A stretch of 64,000 nt of DNA from Melitaea cinxia (lineage: Eukaryota > Arthropoda > Insecta > Lepidoptera > Nymphalidae). Below the pieces are notes generated by a model that worked only from the letters and a program-made list of their open reading frames with translations, was not told where the DNA came from and did not search any database. The position numbers and the translations under genes are program-made. The stretch is taken from the NCBI RefSeq assembly GCF_905220565.1, contig NC_059396.1:16923206-16987205 (forward strand). Direction: 5' to 3'. Below are positions 22,978-36,200 of the stretch, one piece after another (within the stretch, counting starts at the first letter, position 1; each line of letters opens with the position of its first letter).

Positions 22978-24248
22978 GTTCAATAAGTCCCGAGACTAAG
23001 TACTAAAAAAAGGTCTTTTTTATAAAATTAATTTTTATTCATCAACATAGTCTCCTCCAAGAGCGATACAGTCCCTCCAACGCTTTTCTAACTTTTCTAT
23101 CCCATGTGTGTAGAACGATTTGTCTTTGGCTTCAAAATAAGCCTCCGTTGCTGCGATAACTTCACTATTTGAGTCAAATTTCTTACCCTGAAGCATTTTT
23201 TTGAGGTCTGCAAACAGCCAGTAATCGCTGGGGGCCAAGTCTGGCGAATAAGGGGGATGAGGAAGCAATTCGAAGGCCAATTCGTTAATTTTGGCCATCG
23301 TTCTCACGGACTTGTGACAAGGCGCGTTGTCCTGGTGAAACACCACTTTCTTTTTCTTCATGTGAGGCCGTTTATCCGCAATTTCGTACTTCAATCGCTC
23401 CTATAAGCACATGTAATAGTCACTATTTATATTTTGCCCCTTTTCAAGGTAGTCGATGAAAAGTATTCCATGCGCATCCCAAAATATAGACGCCATAACC
23501 TTACCGGCCGATTTCTGAGTCTTTGGACGCTTCGGGCGGCTTTCACCAGCCGCTCTCCACTCCGCTGCCTGCCGATTGGATTCCGGAGTGAAATGGTATA
23601 TCCAGGTTTCATCCATTGTTACATACCGACGTAAAAAATCCTTTTTATTATGATTCATCAGCGCCAAACATCGCTCTGAATCATTGATACGTTGTTCCTT
23701 TTGATTAGTTGTAAGCAAACGCGGCACCCACTTAGAAAAAAGCTTTTTCATGGCCAAATTTTTATGTAAAATAGTGAAAACACTACCAGCTGAAATCTTC
23801 ACTATCTCGGCTATCTCTCGCACTTTTACCTTCCGATCTTCCAATACGATTTTGAGGACTTGGTTAATATTTTGTTGAGTCACTGCTTCATTTGGACGAC
23901 CTGAGCATTCTCCATCATTGGTGTCCATGCGACCGCGTTTGAAGTCGGCATACCACCGACAAATGGTTGCTTTAGAGGGAGCTGATCCTGCATAACATTT
24001 TATAAGCCATTGCTGTGCTTCAACGGTATTTTTTCCCATTAAAAAACAATGTTTTATCAACACGCGAAACTCGTTTTTTTCCATTGTATCGAAATTACAA
24101 CCGTAGCGTCACTTAAATGTTTCAAAATCAATAATTTTATTGTTCCATTTTTAAAAATTTGACACATATTCTTGTATTGATAGCCAGTACTTTTTAAAAA
24201 TAAAAAATATATGCGCCATTTCCAGGTTAGTCTCGGGACTTATTGAAC
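22978..24248 (-). mobile_element. Mariner element, nearly intact
   Basis: Inverted ends GTTCAATAAGTCCCGAGACT (from 22978) and its complement ending at 24248, enclosing one transposase frame. About 1.27 kb, normal for mariner. The outermost bases and the expected TA duplication are ambiguous: TA occurs a few bases outside each end at unequal distance. Confidence 0.9.
23035..24084 (-). pseudogene. Mariner transposase with a single stop codon
   Basis: Mariner transposase cuts and pastes the element at TA sites. The frame of about 349 codons starts MEKNEFRVLIKHCFLMG at 24084. An N-terminal DNA-binding region with two helix-turn-helices spans about 1-115, then the WVPRLL linker (119-124). The catalytic triad lies in TMDETW (D158), HQDNAPCH (D252) and PSDYW (D287), with 34 residues between the last two, the DD34D spacing of mariner. 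One in-frame TAG at 23401-23403 (codon 228), between D158 and D252, interrupts it; the frame is the same on both sides. No other break was seen. The protein is therefore probably truncated and inactive, but the loss looks recent. The subfamily was not determined. Confidence 0.92.
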
Positions 24249-24249
24249 G

Positions 24250-25515
24250 ATCTAGTATATGATTAAAAATGAATGACCCAATTGTATGTACGCGCATAAC
24301 TTCCACAGCGCTGCACCAAATTGAAATTTTTTTTTCATTACTAACATAAATGAAAGTTTAAAATTATATTTACAAAAATGTGGTACAAAGTTCACTTGTA
24401 CAGCTAGACGAGAAATAAAACTAGAAAAAAAGAACACCGCTAATATCTTATGAATGACATCTAAATATCTCTAGCGCTTGGGGCAGCGGCCAAAACATAG
24501 GAATGAAAATAAACTCGTCAGGGTTCGATAGCCGGGATCGTTCTCACGCGCATCTTATGTTACGCATGCGCTTGCGCACCAACATGGCGGACTCATTATT
24601 TTTAAATAAACACATGGTTTATTAGCATAACTATTATATATATTAAACTAGAGTGAAATTAAAATAAATTGTGTACATATATATGTTACCTATATATATA
24701 TAATTCTTAATTCTAAATTACTAAACTACGGTTTCCTGGTTGATTTTCCTTGTTTATTAAAGCTAGGACCTTCAGCTAATTGCCTGTTAATTTTGTGTGG
24801 TTCAATAGGCTATAAAACGTCACACGGTACTCACGAAACATTCGTCTAGTATCAAAATTCAAAGAATGTGAAACTACAAAGAAGGTACTTCTAGCATAGA
24901 TAAAAGTTAAATAGTTAAAATTCACATTGATAGTGCGTAGAATTGCGTGTAAATAGATTTCACATATGTATGAAGAAAAAGAGAAATTCGATGATTAAAT
25001 TAATTATAAATAAATTGCTGTTAGTTGATACAATAGACAACATCGCTGGTTGATCGAAAGAGACAACCATTGTTTCTATTTCATTTACTCTTACACCGAA
25101 TAACCTTACTATAAATTGGCAAAGTGGTAAATACAACTGGCTTTTTGCGATTACGATCGCTTGTATTCACTATAAAATACAACGATAATTAAGTTCTTAG
25201 AAACACATATATATAAATGAGTTAAATATAGCCGGATTTTATTATTATTATATAATTTTTTGTACAATATTAAAAACGAGTTTTGACTAATTATAAGTAT
25301 ATATTTGAATTGATATAATCAACAGCGACTGCCTTTTAATATATTAATCATGTATACATATAATTCGTTTATATGCATAAAAACCAACCTTTGTACCGAC
25401 AAATGATAAAAATAGATACGAGGTACAAAAAATCACTATCAATATAGTAAAGCCATTTTATGCTGCAGAAGGAAATATATATAATTAACATTAATAATTT
25501 ATTACAACAGACATA
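24250..25515. other. No gene seen
   Basis: AT-rich, no recognisable feature. Confidence 0.5.
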
Positions 25516-25519
25516 ATAA

Positions 25520-25740
25520 TCTGTGTAGCCTAAAATATGGAGCAGACCAACTGGGGTTGTACCTCGACCACAGCTAAATTATATTGTTTTCAAGCAGTAT
25601 TGTGTTCCTAAGAGGAACTGGGGATAGGGTTGCAACGCGCTTGCGATACTTCTGGTGTTGCAGACGTCTATGAGCTACGGTAATCGCTTACCATCAGGTG
25701 AGCCGTACGCTTGCCGACCAAGTAATATTTAAAAAAAAAA
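25520..25740 (+). repeat. Interspersed repeat ending CAGGTGAGCCG
   Basis: AAAATATGGAGCAGACCAAC, CAACGCGCTTGCGATACTTC, CGCTTACCATCAGGTGAGCC, A-rich tail; same family as 7420-7735. Confidence 0.65.
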
Positions 25741-25949
25741 ACTTATTCTTTATTTTAGTAATACCTAAGTATATTTTTGAAATCTCAGTGATTTTTAATT
25801 ATTCTTCATTTTAATGCATTTTTTAACTTTTTACCATATTGAACTAAATTTAATATTCCAAAAAAGAAATATTATAGAAAATACTTGTATGCACTCCTTT
25901 ATAAAATCGTCTTTCTCATAGAAATGTGATTTCAATTGTATTTGTTCAC

Positions 25950-26065
25950 GCGGCGCTACGCAAACGCATTCTACATTCCGCTACGCTGCAACGATGCACC
26001 GTAGCAATGCAGCTACTTGCACCGCTACGTCAGCTACAACGTAGCATCGCTACGGAATTGCATGT
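25950..26065. repeat. GCTACG-rich imperfect repeat cluster
   Basis: CGCTACG/CGTAGC motifs occur about eight times in both orientations within about 110 bp, giving several possible hairpins. No coding frame. Confidence 0.5.
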
Positions 26066-26124
26066 GCAAATTTTGCAGTGATTGTAAATGATATTTTAAT
26101 ACAAACAAATTTTGTAGTGGTGTA

Positions 26125-26752
26125 AATAATTGTGTTTGCTTGCAAACGAAAAAAAAAAACCGACTTCAATTACATCGACAAGTAATACAACGTAGATCGA
26201 CGAAAAAATAGTCAAGTAACTACGCGTTATCAAAGATTATTCAAAAAGTAGTTATCAGATCTCGATAAAATTTATATGTGACCATATGATAAACATCAGC
26301 TTTCGATTAAATTAAAAATCATCAAAATCGGTACACCCAGTAAAAAGTTATTACGGAATTTCGAGAATTTCCCTCGATTTCTCTGGGATCCCATCATCAG
26401 ATCCTGGTTTCCTTATCACGGTACAAAACTAGGGATATCCCCTTTCCAACAAAAAAAGAATTACCAAAATCGGTACATCCAGTAGAAAGTTATGCGGTAT
26501 AATACAACGTAGGTCGACGAAAAAAGCGTCAAGTAAAAACGCATTATTAGATATAACTCGAAAAGTAGTTGTTAGATCTCAAATAAATTTAAATGGGACC
26601 AATTGGCACACACCACCTTTCGATTAAAACAAAATTTGTCGAAATCGGTCTACCCGGTCAAAAGTTCTGATGTAACATACATAAAAAAAAAAAAAAAAAA
26701 AAATACAGTCGAATTGAGAACCTCCTCCTTTTTTGGAAGTCGGTTAAAAACT
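26125..26752 (-). repeat. ACCGACTTC-family modular repeat, long copy
   Basis: TGTTTGCTTGCAAACGAAAA, ACCGACTTCAATTACATCG ... TTTTGGAAGTCGGTTAAAAA. Nearly collinear with 19075-19690. Confidence 0.82.
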
Positions 26753-27039
26753 GGTACAAACAGGCGTTTTTTGATCACTATTTCGTCTTTGATAAGATTT
26801 TATAAATAAAATGTATGCACTAACATATAAATTTAACTGTTTAAATCTCAAAATGTATATAGTGTTTTTTGAGACAATTCATTTGATTAATATTATCTTT
26901 ATTTTTTTTAAAGGCTACAGTTTATATTTATCTACTTTCATTTTATTGTTATAAATTGTTGTTTTTTTTAAGCATTTGACTATAGCGGGAATTGATATTT
27001 GTACATATATCTCTTTATCTACTCATAGGATTAGTTTTT

Positions 27040-27190
27040 ACGAGAACGCACGTTTCGGAGAACACGTAAAGTCATCAGTCCTAGTTGTTAGACTACTGAC
27101 ACCTACTATAGTAACGAAACTATCCGCCAACCCGCAGTAAAGCGCGAAAAATCAAACTGAGACTTCTACACAGTATCAGCAGTGACACAT
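27040..27190 (+). repeat. SINE body fragment
   Basis: GGAGAACACGTAAAGTCATC and GAAACTATCCGCCAACCCGC match the middle of the family A SINE at about 12850-12920. Head and tail are missing. Confidence 0.5.
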
Positions 27191-27892
27191 ACCATACCAT
27201 TTCCATTGACGTAATTACCCTAGGGCCAAAAGGGCCGTGGCCCTTCATCCGAAATACGTATTAGTAATGTGAAACAATATCGATTTAAACAAAAGGTACC
27301 TAAAAAAGATCAGCTGAAATATGCTCCGGACATGTTCTCTTGATTCGATTATTTCCGAAATGTCACATTCCTAATACGTATGCTGCTTTTGACTTTTTTC
27401 GTTAAGCATATAAAAATGGCCCGCGGCGCTGAATCTTAAAATACGCCACTGGATATTTATTTCAGTCAGTTTTAGTATTCGTTTTAAATAGAAACTATTT
27501 CTTAAAATCACATAAAGAAACTATTAATTAAATGTGCCAATTACGATTAAGTGGACATATTACGACATAAGCAAAATGTGCAGAGCAGATGTTACGGTGT
27601 GAATGACTCCTAACATAACTAATGCTACTTTACATGCCTTACTTAAACGTATTAATACTAATAGTTTCTGCATATTTTATGACGAGTTAATGAACTTTGC
27701 TAAAACGCGTTTTTATTACGCATTTGTGATGATAAAATTCGTATGTATTCGCAATAGGCGAATAGACACCGATTATAAGTAAATTATCTTTATTTTCAAT
27801 TTATCAATATAACGAACAATATACATTCAAGAACATTGCCGAAGCACACGTGTACTTATGTAAAATTATATAGAAGTAAGAATTAGAGCAAT

Positions 27893-28190
27893 AATTGTGT
27901 TTGCAGGCAAACGAAGAAAACCGACTTCAATTATGACGACAAGTAATACAACGTAGGTAGACGACCAGTAAAAAGTTATGCGGATTTTCGAGAGTTTCCC
28001 TCGATTTCTCTGGGACCTCATCATCAGATCCTGGTTTCCTTATCATGGTACCAAACTAGGGATATCTCCTTTCCAGCAAAAAAAGAATTATCAAAATCGG
28101 TTCATAAACGACGGAGTTATCCCCGAACATACATATATATACATATATATATCGAATTTATTAACCTCCTTCTTTTCGGTTAAAAAACCC
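27893..28190 (-). repeat. ACCGACTTC-family repeat, internally shortened
   Basis: Starts TTGTGTTTGCAGGCAAACG; one module only (CCTCGATTTCTCTGGGACC), then CATACATATATATACATAT and TTCTTTTCGGTTAAAAAAC. Confidence 0.75.
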
Positions 28191-28194
28191 TCTA

Positions 28195-31100
28195 CTTCCT
28201 AAATAATTGGTAATCGAATATTTAAAAAATTCTTTATACCATGTACCATTATATGTATAAAACCTAAAAATACAAAATCATAAAATGAAAAACTTGTTAT
28301 TTCTGAAAACAATAATAAACTTCTCTTGTTTCATTACATTATAACTTTTTGTTTTGCTATCCCAATTTATTTAATATAGTACTTTCATATACATACACAT
28401 CAAAGTTTACATTCACAAAAGTTAAGCATCGCATATATATTTAATTTCTAATTATACTTCTGTATACATGTGTATGTGACAGACAAACGGAAGGGGCTAC
28501 CGAATGTCACTGCTACGATATCATAGCCTGCCTTGACCTATTTAGTTGTGACCCTCCATAATAATCTAATTCGGTTTGGTTACAAAGACATTGGTGTTTA
28601 TTGTGTATGCGCATGCGTCCCGGTAACGTTTTAATTACAATTATAAATATTTATAACGTTTTTGACATCATTCGACTAATTTATGTTTAAAGTTAAAAAT
28701 AATGTCATGTATGGAAAATCGTTTGCAAGTTTATTAAGTTACAAACTCTCTTTGTAAAGAATAGGTACGTTATCAAAGCAGGATATAATTTCTAAATTCC
28801 AATGTAACATCAATAGGATATCTTTTTAAAAAAACGCTTCGTATCTGTCCCTCCCTTCTGGTAAAATACCGGTCTTCTAAACTCGTTCTGTCCTTGGACT
28901 GCGAAGATTTCCGCATGTGGCCCCAACGATGCCACTAATATGAATGACTATCATGTATGTCATCATGCTTTATAATAATGTGGATATATATATTGTACTA
29001 TTTACGATAAATTTAAATACCACATAATCATCATTGACACTTAAAAACAATTACGCATTGACGTTGCCAGTGAAAGTAAACTAACAGGTAATTCCTGTTT
29101 AATTCTAATTTTTAATTAATTGATATTCTTACGAGCTACCTGTTCTCATTTTTATTCATACGCGATTAGATAATAGTTTTTTTTTAACTTAGGCCTATAG
29201 AAAACGATCAAATAAAAGTTTAATTTATTTCATTTTTATGGGCAAGAAATTATACTCTGTGCCTCCTGTGATGAGTTATATCACTCAGTCGAGTTAAAAA
29301 CTTTTTGTAATTTTAACCTACCCAGGTTAACAGAAAAAATTACGAATTTTTTGGTCTACTTACTATTTAAACAAAATACTATCTGACATAAAATTAGTAA
29401 TCTACAAATGCGAGTGCCTAGGCAGTTTCTCTGTTTAAACGCATTTGACTCTATCTATGAAATTTATTGATAAAATTTATTTCCCTTTATTTATTATGGT
29501 TAAATAGTATAACACAGGCTACCGCTTTATGCTATGACAAAAGTCATCCGATGATGTAGATGCACGAACGTCACCGTGGGTGAACTCGCGCGGGTTTTCG
29601 AGTTACTTTACAAAGCAATAAGTACAAATACACAAAACATGCTTGTATATTGTCCTGAATCGTAATTTAACTAAACCCCTTCTTGTCTTCCCTCGCATAC
29701 CTTTGTCATGTATAACCAGTTTTATTCATAAAAAAAGAATCCGTAGGTTAACGTACTTTAGATTAAATGAAAAGAATTTGAGAAGTACAGGTCGAAATAT
29801 AAATGATTAAGTACTTATTGAGAATTATACTCGCGACCTTGACCTTCGTTGAACAAGGTGGAAAAAACTTGAAGGATCTATTATACCTAACCCTGAAAGA
29901 CGTTTACTGCAAGTACTTACATCATATGTACCCTCATTATATATTATACATACACCATGTGTATGATATGATTAGGTATAAAGAAAACGTCAGAACTATA
30001 TAATAGTGGTATAATGATCAATGCTGTGAACAATGACTTTGTAAAGATACAAAAAAAAAGACAATAGGTCACCGTTAAAGAAAATTTCTTAGTTTTTACA
30101 ACGTTAATATAATTGACTGACTTGAATCAGTCGAAATGAAAGCATCTTGGAGACTAACAGTAGAACAAGGCACTCTCTAATGAGATAGATTGGGGCGAAA
30201 CCGAGTAATAGGTCCCTTAGAAGACATTTAGAAAATAAAGGAAAAACGTCGCCCAAACCTCCTTTATATTTTATGTCGCTTTTTTATATCAAAGGAATTC
30301 TGCTGTTGGTAAATATAAGCCGAAGTCACGTAAGATTTACTATTTAGTAACTAGTCTTGAACTTTACAGACTGAAGTCGGTGACGGCAGGTGTCGACGAT
30401 GCGGAAAACTTGCCAAATTACATAAAATGACCGATCAATTTGGACTCGGCCCAAGAAAAATCAAATAATAGTATACTTTTCCTACATAATGCAGTTCCCT
30501 CGTCTGTTTCTTGACACTAGTTATTACTGTTTTTCAGTTCTAGCAATAGTAATTTCTAATTAATTGTCAGTATAACTCGATATTACGAATAATAATGCCA
30601 TTTCCATAACCACGAAGTATAGATGGATATTTCGTGTCCATAACAATGAGAAATTCGTAATCTCTTAATCGGAATACCTACTTTACAGAATGTTAAAAGA
30701 TTAATCCGTTTTATTTAATAGTTATCTAAGCGTCATAATTTTAAATTGCTGTGATAATCCATTACGAATGCCGATAATTATTGGGTTTGTTTTTTAAAAA
30801 TTAGAACGCACCTAGCCCGTTAATTGTTGAAACATTCCAGTCTTAGGGCACATGATATGCACGCAATATGTGTCAGCCGTATGCGGCAATAAATTCATTG
30901 TGTAATGGGCAAGCCGCGTTTTAAATTGGGCCGTCCCTCCCAACTGCGCCCCGCGCGCATTGACGCCATTATCTAACCTCGAGCTTGCTCTATACATTTC
31001 TGAAACGCATCTAAGAAACGCACAAGCCAACAATCGTAAACGTATAACGCCATCTATCGATGGACGTTGTGTTACACAATGTGTTTTGTGTACTTCTAAC

Positions 31101-32950
31101 GATTGTACACATTGTTGTAATATTTTTTTTTATATAAAATTGTGCGTGACGTGTCAAGAGGTACTACGGAAATGTTAAACTATGCAAGTTAAGGTCATCG
31201 TAGACGTGTCATAGGTACCTAGTTAAATTAGGTAAATAGGTATTTTTGTTACTCGATTACGATTTTTATATATTTTTCAAGGCTGGTAGTTTTAATATAC
31301 ATTTTATGTTTATTTTATTACTTTTAATTTATAATACTAGTGTAATCGTTTGCGCTTTGTTCTTAGTAAAGTGCAAAGAAGTGGTATTGCTAAAACATTT
31401 TAATATCAATTTAGACACAATTGTATTTTATTAACTTATATAATTTTATATTAAGTGCCTAGGTACTACTTGAAAAATAAAGTCTTGATTAAATTTTTTT
31501 TTAAATTACAATGTAGTCTGTCAGTACTAGTACTAAGCACTACTGTGTGAAACAAACGGATACCACCGTAGTATGTACCTAGATGATATATATATCGTAG
31601 TACCAATGTATCACTATAATTTCGGCAGCACAAACGCTCCTCAACTGCGTTATTTATTGCCGCGGCCGCGAGACGCTAGTGAAGTTTTTATCAAGGATCA
31701 TTGTGTATGTGTGTACTTAGCACACAGACACGATTTTACACGTACAGTGACGGAGTGACGTTCACGGACACAGCTGAATAAAACGCAGCTATGACCATGG
31801 ATGTGTTTACATAACTATATGTAGATATACGAACTTTTTGGCATAGCATATATTATCATTTCTGAAATAACTTTATATCCTTGCTTTATAGCTTAAAGGA
31901 TTATATTCCAAACCTAAAACGAATTCTATTTAAAATTTATCATTAAAAGTAATATGTAACGTAATGTTTAATAAAAAAAGATTCAACTTATTAACGCAGT
32001 TTGTTTCATTTATGTATATATTGTGTTTATGATAGACTGGTTAAAATTGCAAATAATAATTGTAAGTAATTAGTAGCTTTTCTTATGACGATTGAAGATG
32101 AACACATAAGTGGCGATATAAAAAAATATAGTGCTTAACTGCTTAACCTATATGATTGTAAACATTAAAAAGTCTATCCATAATAATTTATAAAAGCACC
32201 TGTCTTTGCAAGCGGTACAGGGGAAGTAGGCAATACGATTTCTTTTTTATTCCTACCAATGTCGGATATCAGTACTATATTAGTTGATAACAAATCAAAC
32301 GTGAACCGCTTATGGAATATAAATCGTGTGAAATGAGCTAAGCGGCAATTTTAACACGTTTCGACGCATCCGCGACTGTTCAATATGTTAGAAAGAGAAT
32401 AATAATGCTTTTTTTTATTGTTATTTAGTCACTATTTTTATAAGTACGCATGTTTGAATGTAATTTAAAATAAAATAAAGAATGTTTCTTATTGTAATTA
32501 AATATTATAATTGTAAATATGTTTAATATATTGTATAAATAAAGTATATGTACTAATATTATAGTACCTATTTCAGTAATTAAGTAACTTCTAAATTTTA
32601 TTAGTAGAAATAAAATTATTTAGCGTTGTTGTCAATAAAATTTTGCTATTTACAATTTTCGTTCATATTTTCACATAAGTAGGTCACTATTTAATTTTTT
32701 TTTTCAAATAGGTATATCATGTCGCAATAGATGGCGCTCTTTTTATTATTTCAAGCACATGTGAGTTACATAAAATTACGCTAGATGTCACTACTTAAAC
32801 AACATTTTTTTTAGTAATCCAAAGTACAATAATGCCACACTTAAAAATTTCGTATAAATTGCTTTAATTTTGTAAAAAGTATTTTCAAATTTTATTTTAG
32901 TTAGGTATAATGTTTTTGATTTAAGAGGATTTTCTTTTATATGGCAATAT
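28195..32950. other. No gene recognised; two GC-richer patches
   Basis: AT-rich overall. Patches at 30880-31060 (ACTGCGCCCCGCGCGCATTG) and 31620-31790 (TTGCCGCGGCCGCGAGACGC) stand out. Neither has a convincing open frame with splice sites. They could be promoter or first-exon sequence; no evidence decides. Confidence 0.35.
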
Positions 32951-33066
32951 AACAGTAACTAGAAATTATTGACACAGACAACCTCAAATTTGACGTTTTG
33001 TTCCAAGGTAGGCGATCGAGCATCGCGAAAAAATATAGCAATTCTTATTGCGTAAATTTGTTCAAA

Positions 33067-33271
33067 ATGACTTCGGTAGCACGAGCTGGGCACTTAGCTC
33101 CTTACTTCAAAGCCACCTGTAATGTTATCTCGAATGGTATTAAACCCGTTGTCGCTGTTCCCACTCCTACCGATAATTTGGTAGCTCAACCTCTGCCCAA
33201 GACTTCAACGGTGCAGTCACTTCATGGAGCCCTGCCCATTCAAAACTTGAAAGTTAAACATGGAACTCGTG
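33067..33271 (+). CDS. RFeSP: RFeSP exon 1
   Basis: Encodes residues 1-68, starting MTSVARAGHLAPYFK, a basic and hydroxylated mitochondrial presequence region. It ends one base into codon 69 at a GTAAGT donor. The intron is only 79 bp. Confidence 0.93.
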
Positions 33272-36200
33272 GTAAGTAACACAGAAATAAGAGTTTATTG
33301 AAGCGTAATTCTGATGGAAAATCATATTACATAACACTTGTCAATTTCAGTGCCAACGCAAGTACGTTTTGCGCACTCCGATATTTCGTATCCTGACTTC
33401 TCTGCTTACCGTCGCAAGGAAACCCTAGACCCTAAAGTAAAGGCTGAAGATAACGTAGATGGGCGACAATCTTTCACTTATCTGCTGGCTGGAGGTTAGT
33501 TATCTGATTCGCCTTTAACAATTTCAGTTGAAAAAACTTGTTTTGATTTACTAATTTCATTCATCAGCACTATGAATATCTGAAAAGAGACAAGATGTTT
33601 TTTTATTTGTTTATTTAAATTCAATACTTTTTTTACATATTACTAAATATTACAATGTAAATATTTGATTTATAACTTAAATTAATGTAATACAAATATC
33701 TTCTCACCATAAAAATATTTTTTTAACATGTAAAGAACATGATTGTAAACTACGACAGCATTTTGACATTTTACTATTATAATTATTAAAAGAATATTTT
33801 GTGTTGTAAAGTCATCAAGTATATGATAAAAAACAATGCGAACTTATATAATCAGCCAATGATTTGAAATAAAACAATATTGCAATAAAAATAATTAATT
33901 TATATCAAACCTAAAACATTGTACTTGTTGATTAAATCCAATTAAGTACTAAGTATACTTTATTCATTCTTTCATCTGTAAATCATTATTAATTGGGCCT
34001 TTGGGCCATACTAAACAGATTATCCTTCTCCTATATGAATAGAGGCCTATGCCCAACAGTGGAACGTTACAGATTGAATCATAAACAGGTGATAAGCACA
34101 TATTATGTAGATGAAACTACAATTTTCTTGTATAAACATGTATATTTTTATGTTTATACAACATTGTTAATTTACAAAATTGCATTTAATATTCCAAAAT
34201 AAAATTTACAAAAGAAAACTAAATATTTCAGCGGGAAGCGTTGCTGGTGCATATGCTGCTAAGTCTGTTGTTACACACTTTGTATCATCGATGGCCGCGG
34301 CGGCCGATGTCTTGGCCTTGGCTAAGATTGAAATCAAGCTGCATGAAATCCCAGAAGGAAAATCAGTTACCTTCAAGTGGCGTGGAAAGCCTCTGTTCAT
34401 CCGTCACAGGTAAATAGCTATTAATTTAATCTTACAATCTATATTTTTATTCTTATATAACTAGCTATGCCTCCTGGTTTTATCTGCATGATTTAATATA
34501 TAAAACGATAACCAATGTTCATTACAATCAGTTCACTAATTTGTGGGCCAAAGAGTAACAAACAACCGTCCTCACAAACTTGTGATTATTATATTAGTAG
34601 GATTTTTTGCTAAACCTCATTAACTTTCAACTCGGAAGTAAAGATATATTTTTTTAATATAATCAAACATCCCTTAATGTTATTTTTGTTAATTTAAAAA
34701 TCTTAATTTACTATCATCCCTTGAACTGTGCAAAATATTTGCTTAAGTCTGACTATTTCAGAAAGACATTTAGATTGCCATATTTCATATCATCACGCGT
34801 CATCTCTTAAGATCTTTAAATGTTAAAACATTTTGATACCAGTTTGCTGTATTACTAACTAAAATACACCAAGCCAAAATATAGCAAGTATAGCTGGCTA
34901 TTACTAACTAAGATATACCAAGCCAAAATATAGCCAGTATTGCTGGCTATTACTAACTAAAATATACCAAGCCCCTACATTGGATTTAAGAATGATATTT
35001 ATCAAGAGAATGTTTTTGTATTAGCTATACTTGCTATATTTGCTATGACATGCAAAATTACACTGTTTTCAAGCAGTGTTGTGTTCCTGTTGGTGAGCGT
35101 CTATAAGCTACGATAAACGCTTACCATCAGGTGAGCCGCTTGTATGCCGATCTAGTTAAATAAAAAAAATGTGACAAGTTGTGTAAGTGTTAACACAACA
35201 AAAATTTATAAAAAATGTAACAACATAAACGTAAAAATCTTTTCAATCTATAAAGGCGATTAATCATGCTTTTGATAAAAAGCTTACTACTGTTTAACTT
35301 TGATAGATAATTTTAAAGCTTCATAGGAGCTTGTAATTTCAACGCACAAATATATGCAATTCTAAAAGTAATTTTGCTGTGTGGCTACGGCACTAAAGAA
35401 TTTAGCCACCCCCTCTCTTCCCGTGGGTGTCGTAAGAGGCTACTAAGGGATAACAAGGTTCCGCAACCACCTTGGAACTTAAGAAGCCGACCGATGGCGG
35501 GATAACCATCCAACTGCTGGCTTTGAAACACACAGGCCGAAGACGGGCAAAAGCGTCTTCGGTGCGTCAAAGCCAGTACTGCGGTCACCAACCCGCCTGC
35601 CCAGCGTGGTGACTATGGGCAAAACACATGAGTTCACGTTATTTTTGGCGTAAACTTGTGGAGGCCTATGTCCAGCAGTGGACTGTATAGGCTGTAATGA
35701 TGAAAAGTAATTTAACAAATTTCATTCGAAAACCAAACAAGTACAAAATGATCATTGAACAATCTTCTGGCTGTCAAATTGATTACCTTCAGACATAAAT
35801 ATAGCCTATTTACAAACGAGTTTAATTTCAAATGACATTTCCATTTGACATTTAATTTTGTCCACATTGTACTAAACTGGGGATAAGTTGACTTCACTAA
35901 TTAATCTCCTATTTTAATGTTCACTAATTAACATTGTGATGTTGGTATATTTATATGATAGAAAATTATAGTTTTAATAAAAACAAAAAATATATTCTTA
36001 TGTTTTCCATAATTCTATACTAAAATTCTAGATGTATAAGATGATTTTTTTATTTATTTATTACTTCTTGCATACATATAATCCAACACTTTTATGTAGT
36101 ATAAAAAAAGGAAAAGAAAAAACAACAGAACAGAAATAAAATTAAACAAAATGTAGTTACAATGACAGCATGCAAAGGCGGTCTTATTACTTTTTCATTT

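Noticed and set aside
32998..33066. Upstream extension of the RFeSP first exon
   Set aside because: The frame is open but begins at TTG, not ATG, and lacks family similarity. The ATG at 33067 gives a normal presequence.
34206..34400. Minus-strand frame across RFeSP exon 3
   Set aside because: Antisense shadow of a confirmed coding exon.
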